NCBI GenBank assembly: GCA_009781005.1
Contig: WQYX01000038.1
Location: forward strand, 1 to 37,304
DNA length: 37,304 bases
DNA from: Polyangiaceae bacterium
Lineage (GTDB): Bacteria > Myxococcota_A > Polyangia > Polyangiales > Polyangiaceae
Direction of reading: 5' to 3'
Positions 32,359 through 37,304 of the stretch are shown here, piece after piece; within the stretch, counting starts at the first letter, position 1; the number at the start of each line of letters is the position of its first letter. The notes beneath the pieces are model-generated. The model saw only the letters and a list, made by a program, of their open reading frames with translations, was not told the DNA's origin and did not search any database. The translations under genes and the position numbers were made by a program.

Positions 32359-32733
32359 TTAGGCGCGCTTGCGGCGTTTGCGAAGGGCAGGCGAAAGAGC
32401 GAGACCGGCCATGTCTGGCGAGAGCGTTTCGGCCAGTTCGGCCTCCGATTCTATCTCGATGAAGGGTCCGCCTTGTTCTTCGTCGACGACCTCGTCTTGG
32501 GCGTCCATCTCGACCGACTCGCCTGTGGTCGCTGTGGCGATGAATTCCTGCGCTACTGACTCAGCGTCGTCGATCTTGATGCGCATGCCGCTCTCCGGGT
32601 CGGGGAGAAAGGCATCTGCGCCGTCCATGCGATGCGCTTGCTTGCGCCATGCACGTATTGTTGGATCGGCCGGCATAGCGGGTTCGCGCACGGAGAAGAG
32701 GGGCTTCCGGTTCGAGACAGCCATCGGTGCCAT
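32359..32733 (-). CDS. small acidic protein of unknown function
   Basis: 124-residue open frame with codon use like its neighbours, 9 bp upstream of the CoA-binding gene. The N-terminus PLFSVREPAMPADPTIRAWR (~11-30) and a patch DGADAFLPDPESGMRIKIDD (~37-56) are followed by an acidic region and a very basic C-terminus (RKRRKRA). It has no signal peptide and no membrane segment. I do not recognise a family. Spacing suggests co-transcription with the CoA-binding gene. Confidence 0.5.
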   Translation of the reverse strand: MAPMAVSNRKPLFSVREPAMPADPTIRAWRKQAHRMDGADAFLPDPESGMRIKIDDAESVAQEFIATATTGESVEMDAQDEVVDEEQGGPFIEIESEAELAETLSPDMAGLALSPALRKRRKRA

Positions 32734-32915
32734 TTGGAAAAAGCGACTGCAAGTGACAGGCCTCGACCTCGGGCACGCCGCACTGTGTCATGGCGCGTCT
32801 GCGCCTCCCTATTTTGCCGATGACGTTTCGAATGCTGCGCATGAGGGTGGCGACGAGTGATTGGAGCGATCTGCCTCGGTGGGGCGAAAAAGATCCGCCC
32901 GCTCCGGACCGAGGC

Positions 32916-32935
32916 GGACAGTGGTGAAGGCGCCG
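32916..32935 (-). repeat. partial ssrA 3'-end copy, outer (att-like scar)
   Basis: GGACAGTGGTGaAGGCGCCG, 19 of 20 bases equal to the sequence across the true tmRNA 3' end (33057-33076). On its left is a hairpin (CCGCC at 32895 with GGCGG at 32913), placed as the tmRNA terminator hairpin is. Confidence 0.6.
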
Positions 32936-32958
32936 CGCTGGACCTGGCGAGTGCGCCA

Positions 32959-32985
32959 GGACAGTGGTGGAGGCGCCGGGAATCG
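32959..32985 (-). repeat. partial ssrA 3'-end copy, inner (att-like scar)
   Basis: 27 bases identical to 33057-33083: the discriminator, CCA end and half of the acceptor/T arm of the tmRNA. On its left is a perfect 7-bp hairpin, CCTGGCG agtg CGCCAGG (32943-32960), where the genuine gene has CCTTGC ccg GCAAGG. It looks like a site left by integration at the ssrA 3' end. Confidence 0.7.
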
Positions 32986-33043
32986 CTTCGAAGTGTACGA
33001 GCGAAGCGCAGTACCACTACGAACAGATGAGCGGCGCGATGGT

Positions 33044-33058
33044 CCTTGCCCGGCAAGG
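33044..33058 (-). terminator. hairpin directly after tmRNA
   Basis: CCTTGC ccg GCAAGG, 4 bases beyond the tmRNA CCA end when read on the minus strand. There is no U-run, so it may act in 3'-end trimming or termination rather than as a classic intrinsic terminator. Confidence 0.5.
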
Positions 33059-33062
33059 ACAG

Positions 33063-33426
<364 letters not shown>

Positions 33427-33449
33427 ATTGGCGAAACGGATTGAGAAGA

Positions 33450-33478
33450 ACTTTAGAATGCTCCTTTCCGCGCGGCAA
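33450..33478 (-). promoter_or_regulatory. candidate sigma70-type promoter of ssrA
   Basis: On the minus strand: TTGCCG (33478-33473), a 17-base spacer, then TAAAGT (33455-33450). Each box has 4 of 6 consensus bases. Transcription would start about 16 bases before the mature 5' end, leaving a short leader for RNase P to remove, as is normal for tmRNA. Confidence 0.45.
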
Positions 33479-33526
33479 GAGTTAAGGAGACCCCACCGCG
33501 CGCTTCGCCTACGGCTCGCCGCGCGT

Positions 33527-33592
33527 GCTCCCCTTGGGCTGGTGCTCGTCGGCCGGGCAAAGCCCCGGCCTCCTGCGCGCCGCCAGGGGAGC
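33527..33592. repeat. hairpin repeat family 2, copy 2
   Basis: Perfect 8-bp outer arms GCTCCCCT (33527-33534) and AGGGGAGC (33585-33592). Inside: GTGCTCGTCGGC, the inner hairpin GGCCGGGC aaa GCCCCGGCC, then CCTGCGCGC. The constant motifs are shared with 98-181, while both stems differ. It lies between the ssrA promoter and the NHL lipoprotein gene. Confidence 0.6.
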
Positions 33593-33710
33593 CGCGGCTG
33601 CTGCGTCGTCCGCGGCGAGGTTCAATCGCCCGGAGGGGCTGACGTCAACCTTAAAATAAGCAAAATCGAACCTGCGCCCAAAAAGTCTCCATAGGGTACA
33701 AGAGGTTCAG

Positions 33711-34871
33711 ATGCGACACTTCTATGGATCGGTTCTCTTCGTGTTGCTTACTGCGGCATGCGTCAAGGCCACCACTCCCGAGCCTGCGCACGTGGATGTG
33801 CACGTGTCAGATGCAGGCGTGTCGGAGAAGCTTGATACCGGACTTCCGGATGTGCAGATGTCCCCTAAAAGCTACGTGGTCTCAACGCTGGCGGGTACGG
33901 GCAAAGAGGGTGACGCGAACGGCCCCGGCTCGAAGGCGACTTTCAACAGTCCGTATGGGATCGCTATCGGACCGGATGGCAGCCTTTATGTTGCCGACAG
34001 GGACAACAACAAGATCCGTAGGATTGCGGTAGACGGTACGGTCAGTACCTATGCAGGCACGGGCGATGGGGACCTAACCGACGGCCCCTGCGCGACCGCA
34101 ACGTTTTCTTGGCCTTGGGGCATTGCCGTGGACGCAAACGGCAGCGTCTACGTGGCCGATTACGGGAACCATGCCATCCGCAAGATCACCGCCACCCCCA
34201 CGTGTCAGGTCAGCACGCTGGCGGATGCGGACTCCGTCATTTCCGATGCTACGTCGAGGTTTAACCCGACGGGGCTGACGTTGGACGCCTCGGGCAATAT
34301 CTACTTTGTCGACAGGGGCCACCACAAGATCCGGAAGGTGGCGCTGGACGGCCGCGTCACCACCATCGCAGGCACCGGAGCGACGGGCGACATCGATGAG
34401 CCAACGCGGAATGGCCCAGCGCAGAATGCAACGTTCTCCTATCCAGTAGGGATCACCGCGGATGCGGAAGGGACTCTGTACGTGGTCGAGGAGAGGAACG
34501 GCGATATCCGTAAGATCACGACCGACGGCCAGGTCTCCAACCTGGCTGTATCCGTGATCGACGACACGAGCACCCATGCCACATTCTGGGATTCGTATGA
34601 CATCACGATCGACGCAAACGGCAACTTCTTGGTGGCGAACACCTACAACAACGCCGTGTGCAAGATCACGTCCGCCGGCGAAGTCACCACGATTGCAGGG
34701 CGGCAACGCGCGGAGTACTCGGACAGAGGTGTGGTCGGCGATGCCGACGGCCCAGCCGACACAGCCACGTTCAAGGGACCCAGCGGCGTGACAGTGAGTC
34801 CACGCGGCGTGATGTACGTGGCCGACACCCGAAACAACAAAATACGCAAGATCGAACCCGTATACAGGTAA
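33711..34871 (+). CDS. NHL-repeat beta-propeller lipoprotein
   Basis: 386-residue secreted lipoprotein. Signal peptide with lipobox (LLTAAC, Cys ~17), a short Asp/Val-rich linker, then six NHL repeats of about 50-60 residues (~50-385). Each has the pattern ATF..P.GI..D..G.LYVAD..N..IRKI; clear examples are YGIAIGPDGSLYVADRDN (~85), WGIAVDANGSVYVADYGN (~141) and the last, VMYVADTRNNKIRKI. Six blades suit a closed propeller. The fold mediates binding or, rarely, catalysis; no active-site set is evident. It converges with the 34887-35648 gene. No close operon partner; family repeat 2 lies about 120 bp upstream. Confidence 0.9.
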   Translation: MRHFYGSVLFVLLTAACVKATTPEPAHVDVHVSDAGVSEKLDTGLPDVQMSPKSYVVSTLAGTGKEGDANGPGSKATFNSPYGIAIGPDGSLYVADRDNNKIRRIAVDGTVSTYAGTGDGDLTDGPCATATFSWPWGIAVDANGSVYVADYGNHAIRKITATPTCQVSTLADADSVISDATSRFNPTGLTLDASGNIYFVDRGHHKIRKVALDGRVTTIAGTGATGDIDEPTRNGPAQNATFSYPVGITADAEGTLYVVEERNGDIRKITTDGQVSNLAVSVIDDTSTHATFWDSYDITIDANGNFLVANTYNNAVCKITSAGEVTTIAGRQRAEYSDRGVVGDADGPADTATFKGPSGVTVSPRGVMYVADTRNNKIRKIEPVYR

Positions 34872-34886
34872 GCACGCTCATGAGAT

Positions 34887-35648
34887 TCAGGGCGCCTCTT
34901 TGCCGTAAAAGGTCTCGGGATCGTTGCATCGTTTCTCGTTGCCATCCGCCCACCACTTTGTACGCATGTAGCGCGCGCCGTTGAACGCCCATCGCCCGTG
35001 CTGCGACCCCCGTGGGTTGTCATGGCAACCCCACGAAGCTTCGATTTGCCTGAGACCTTTCGACTTGGCTTGAATGGGTTGCAGACTGCCAAACGGTGTT
35101 TCGATCCCCCCGATGAAATAACCGCAATTGCCTCGCATGATGTAAAGCCCATACGTGACGAACCATATCCTTGCACCGGCGAACTTGGCAATGTCAGGAT
35201 GGCCATCGCCGTCGAGATCGATTTCCAGATCTTGATCGAAGGAGTCTGGGTCGAATCCGGACTCGATTCTGTGGTGCTTATCCACGTTCCAGCATGGCCC
35301 TGGAATGACGACTCCAGATGAAAGTCGGAGGTTACCCTCGCGTACTGTAGCCTTGCGCAGGGCTTGTTTCTTTTCCTCCTCGGCTTGCTTCTTCTCCTCG
35401 GGCGACAGCCCGTCGTCCCAATCGTCGTTGGGCTTTACCTCCACGAGGTTCACGGCATGGCCTTCGCCGATCAGCACGTTCTCGACCGGTGCGCCGGCGT
35501 CGACAGACTCGATCCTTTCTTTCTTGGCCACCGGCGGCATGGACGGTGTTGTTGCGGGATGCGTTTCGTGGGATCCGCAGGCGGCGGCCGCGAGAGGGAT
35601 GAACAGAAGGACTTTGACGACCGGCAAACTCATTTTTGTGCGAGCCAT
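34887..35648 (-). CDS. lipoprotein with DxDGDG motif, unknown function
   Basis: 253-residue lipoprotein; lipobox PLAAAAC (Cys ~24) after an N-terminus MARTKM or, from the second ATG at 35633, MSLPV. A Thr/Pro-rich linker and a charged helix (PEEKKQAEEEKKQAL, ~85-100) lead to a C-terminal domain with the calcium-type loop DLDGDGHPDIAKF (~150), as found in FG-GAP repeats, and four Cys (PGPCW, GNCGYF, WGCHD, RCNDP). It is placed back to back with the double-FHA gene, 11 bp downstream of its stop, same strand. Function not recognised. Confidence 0.7.
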   Translation of the reverse strand: MARTKMSLPVVKVLLFIPLAAAACGSHETHPATTPSMPPVAKKERIESVDAGAPVENVLIGEGHAVNLVEVKPNDDWDDGLSPEEKKQAEEEKKQALRKATVREGNLRLSSGVVIPGPCWNVDKHHRIESGFDPDSFDQDLEIDLDGDGHPDIAKFAGARIWFVTYGLYIMRGNCGYFIGGIETPFGSLQPIQAKSKGLRQIEASWGCHDNPRGSQHGRWAFNGARYMRTKWWADGNEKRCNDPETFYGKEAP

Positions 35649-35659
35649 TTTGTTGCAAA

Positions 35660-36703
35660 TTAGGACGATACAAGAATCCAGGTGAGAAATCCTATGGTTA
35701 TCCCAAGAAGTACGATGATTGCCGCGAGGACGATGACGATGAGCCGGGGAGACTTCTCGTGTCTGGTGTGGTCACCGCGTTTGCCATGGCGAATTTGACT
35801 GTCGCACGTTGCCGGCTCTTGCCTTACTTGGATATTGGCCGATGAGGGTGCACGAAATCGATGCGCCGGTTGGGCGCTGCGCTCGCGACGGCTGTCGGAC
35901 TCGCCCTCAGGGGTATTGGGGATCTCCGATGGTATCGAGGAACCTGACTCGTTTGGCATTTCGAGGACGAAGACGGTTTTGGCGATACGTAATTTCCGGC
36001 TCGGTTTCCAAATGGCTGCGCGATGAGGCTCGAGCCGCACGTTACCGATGAAGGTTCCTGCTGTGGAGCCGTGGTCAGTCACGACCACGCGTTCCTTGTC
36101 GTCTTCGTATTTCCACTCGACCGAGGCATGCAGGCGGGAAACCCGCTCGTCATCGAGTAGGAGGTCGCAGGCGGGTCCGCGCCCGATCACGATCGGGTGA
36201 CGGAAGGGGAGCTTGATCGACCCACCGCGCCGAGAGCCTTCGGCCCACCGCAATTGCGGGCGTGTTCCACCGGCCTGCGGCGCTGCGGTCATCGTCTTCA
36301 AGGCGATCTCGAGGGTGGAGGCGGCGGACACCGAGGTCTCTGAGGGGTTGTCGTTGGAATCGACCTCGGCGATCATTTTTATGACAACTTTGCCGAGGCG
36401 CACCACGCTTCCCGATTCGATGGCGCGCCGTTCCCTAGGTTTAAGTCGAACCTCGTCAACGAAACACATTCCGCGACCCTCGCGGTCGACAACCACCCAC
36501 GGGCTGGTGCCCGGCTCGCCGCCTCGTTCGGTGTGCCGTGCGGTGCTTGGCTCGATGCGAATCCGCGCGGTTCCAACGCTTGGATGGTCGATGATGGCGT
36601 CGCAATCCGAGGTGCCGCCGATTTCGACACCTTCGTCCCCGAGGATGAGGCGCTGCTCGGTGAGGATGGAACCCGTCTCAGGGATGACGAGAACGAAACG
36701 CAT
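35660..36703 (-). CDS. double-FHA-domain tail-anchored membrane protein
   Basis: 347-residue protein from ATG 36703. FHA-like domain 1 (~1-105) is degenerate: IGGTSDCDAIIDHPSVGTAR keeps the fold pattern but has lost the Arg and SxxH residues that bind phosphothreonine. Domain 2 (~155-255) is canonical: PIVIGRGPACDLLLDDERVS (in part) then SRLHASVEW and DHGSTAGTFIGN, with Ala for the usual Asn. A linker containing SRRERSAQPAHRF is encoded by repeat copy C. A C-terminal membrane helix (RLIVIVLAAIIVLLGITIGF, ~322-342) anchors it. Domain 2 would read Ser/Thr-kinase phosphorylation. The open frame upstream of 36703 is noise. The small unknown gene 36726-37052 lies 22 bp upstream, so they form an operon. 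Confidence 0.82.
   Translation of the reverse strand: MRFVLVIPETGSILTEQRLILGDEGVEIGGTSDCDAIIDHPSVGTARIRIEPSTARHTERGGEPGTSPWVVVDREGRGMCFVDEVRLKPRERRAIESGSVVRLGKVVIKMIAEVDSNDNPSETSVSAASTLEIALKTMTAAPQAGGTRPQLRWAEGSRRGGSIKLPFRHPIVIGRGPACDLLLDDERVSRLHASVEWKYEDDKERVVVTDHGSTAGTFIGNVRLEPHRAAIWKPSRKLRIAKTVFVLEMPNESGSSIPSEIPNTPEGESDSRRERSAQPAHRFRAPSSANIQVRQEPATCDSQIRHGKRGDHTRHEKSPRLIVIVLAAIIVLLGITIGFLTWILVSS
35855..35903. repeat. palindromic repeat family 1, copy C (internally deleted)
   Basis: AAATCGATGCGcCGGTTGGG (35855-35874) followed by CGCTGCG matches the left block of copies A and B; it then jumps directly to GCTCGCGACGGCTGTCGGAC, the right block. About 90 bases of centre are missing, apparently lost between short GAGCG repeats. 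The left arm is poor. It lies in frame inside the double-FHA gene. Confidence 0.7.
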
Positions 36704-36725
36704 GATCACTTGGAGTGCAACGGAT

Positions 36726-37052
36726 TCATTGCATCGCCTGGAGGCGCGTATCGCCGTCCTTTGCAGCGGCCTCCACGATGACGATCTCCATTCCCCGTAA
36801 ACGCACGCGATCGATGATATTCTGATACTTCTGGCGGAGGACTTCCGCTCCGTGCACGAAGACGGAAAGCATGCAAACACCGTGTTCCACATACTCCATG
36901 GGATCCACGATGACGTCTTTGGCAACCTCGAGGAGATCGAAGTACGTCTTCTCTTCTTGCTCATTGAAATCGACCGGTTTCATGAGGGCGAAAATCATCC
37001 TCCACTCACGGCTCGGATCTTCGGGCGTTGGTTCGAAAATATTCTCCGTCAT
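36726..37052 (-). CDS. small protein of unknown function
   Basis: 108-residue protein from ATG 37052, with a GAGG ribosome site a few bases before it. Residues ~10-50 (SREWRMIFALMKPVDFNEQEE) and ~60-100 (VIVDPMEYVEHGVCMLSVFV, RVRLRGMEIVIVEAAAK) suggest a small alpha/beta soluble domain. No signal or membrane helix. Family not recognised. It lies 22 bp upstream of the double-FHA gene. The 20-bp motif copy at 37121 is 69 bp upstream of its start and may be part of its promoter. Confidence 0.6.
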   Translation of the reverse strand: MTENIFEPTPEDPSREWRMIFALMKPVDFNEQEEKTYFDLLEVAKDVIVDPMEYVEHGVCMLSVFVHGAEVLRQKYQNIIDRVRLRGMEIVIVEAAAKDGDTRLQAMQ

Positions 37053-37120
37053 GGCATCCTCTTTTTCTGGGATGCCTTCTCGTTCGACCGCACACGGCAA
37101 GCGGATGCGAAAATTCGTTC

Positions 37121-37140
37121 GACCGCTTTCGATTTGCCGC
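37121..37140 (-). repeat. 20-bp motif upstream of the small gene, copy 2
   Basis: Identical to 31850-31869 (GACCGCTTTCGATTTGCCGC). Flanking bases differ, so the match is sharply bounded at 20. Confidence 0.4.
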
Positions 37141-37217
37141 GATCTCATCGTTGGGCCTGCGCTGCGGTCCTCAAAGCCATCCAAGGCTGTTCACTTCGCT
37201 TCGCTCCGTCGCTCTCA

Positions 37218-37250
37218 CTGCACTCCGTCCACTTCGTGGACTCCGTGCAG
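37218..37250. repeat. two-stem hairpin near window end
   Basis: CTGCAC tcc GTCCAC ttc GTGGAC tcc GTGCAG: two perfect 6-bp stems separated by symmetric tcc bulges. No U-run. It could be a terminator or a REP-like unit; the surrounding 37141-37304 has no supported gene. Confidence 0.5.
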
Positions 37251-37304
37251 TTCGAGTCCGGTCGCATCCCATGCCCCGCCTCGACCTCGCGTCAACTTGA
37301 AAGC

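Larger units (their letters stand above)
32734..33062. other. non-coding stretch with serial ssrA 3'-end copies
   Basis: No gene is supported. About 180 bases next to the small gene show nothing clear. From 32895 to 33058 there are three units of a hairpin followed (on the plus strand) by GGACAGTGGTGGAGGCGCCG-like sequence; the third unit joins the real tmRNA 3' end. The two extra copies are listed separately. Confidence 0.6.

Overview
The window is GC-rich (clearly above 60 % by eye), gene-dense DNA from the chromosome of what is most likely a myxobacterium (Myxococcota, probably the Polyangia/Sorangiineae side). The grounds are a PilC-PilS type IV pilus gene pair, many lipoproteins with Asp/Gly/Ser-rich N-termini, NHL-propeller and VWA lipoproteins, an FHA-sigma54 activator, two-FHA proteins and a remnant of a Ser/Thr kinase. 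This assignment is inference; there is no rRNA or marker that fixes the species. Most of the window is ordinary housekeeping and envelope biology.

Layout. 193-3442 (minus): pilC, a PilS-like sensor kinase and mlaC in one tight run. 3485-7477 (plus): a serine beta-lactamase-fold hydrolase, a UbiB/ABC1 kinase and a VWA lipoprotein that has lost the first half of its VWA domain. 7478-8009: two abutting MITE-like elements sharing a CTAG. 8022-12383 (plus): glpK, a UPF0158 protein, a SurA-N-like periplasmic protein and a CDF cation transporter. 12395-13705 (minus): a kelch-like lipoprotein. 13793-16134 (plus): a SPOR protein, a class II amidotransferase-like protein without its catalytic Cys, and a small lipoprotein. 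16150-16779 coaE (minus) lies back to back with dnaE (16811-20419, plus). 20421-23349 (minus): a coiled-coil membrane protein, pyrF, an rlmB-like methyltransferase and an NlpC/P60 lipoprotein. 23619-23834: a stand-alone biotinyl domain. 23954-25741 (minus): mlaD and mlaF. 25742-26389 is a decayed patch with two truncated genes. 26390-28233: an FHA-sigma54 activator with an apparent frameshift. 28389-31035 (minus): livM-livG-livF. 31032-32733 (minus): sspB, a CoA-binding protein and a small unknown. 33063-33426 (minus): tmRNA (ssrA), preceded on its 3' side by two partial copies of its own 3' end. 33711-37052: an NHL lipoprotein, a DGDG-motif lipoprotein, a double-FHA membrane protein and a small unknown.

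The functional themes are retrograde phospholipid transport (MlaC, MlaD and MlaF, split over two loci with no MlaE visible), trans-translation (ssrA and its degradation adaptor SspB only 1.3 kb apart), branched-chain amino-acid-type import (LivMGF without LivH or LivK), and signalling through FHA domains.

The least expected content is the repeat DNA. A ~144-bp palindromic element occurs three times (21710, 28125, 35855), each time joined in frame to a protein: it supplies the start codon and N-terminus of the RlmB-like protein, the C-terminus and stop of the sigma54 activator, and an internal linker of the FHA protein. The outer arms differ between copies but match within each copy. A second, shorter hairpin family (98, 33527), the CTAG-flanked MITE pair, a REP-like doublet (23854) and the serial ssrA 3'-end copies show that several small mobile or palindromic DNA families have been active here. 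No CRISPR array, rRNA, tRNA, complete insertion sequence or prophage gene was found.
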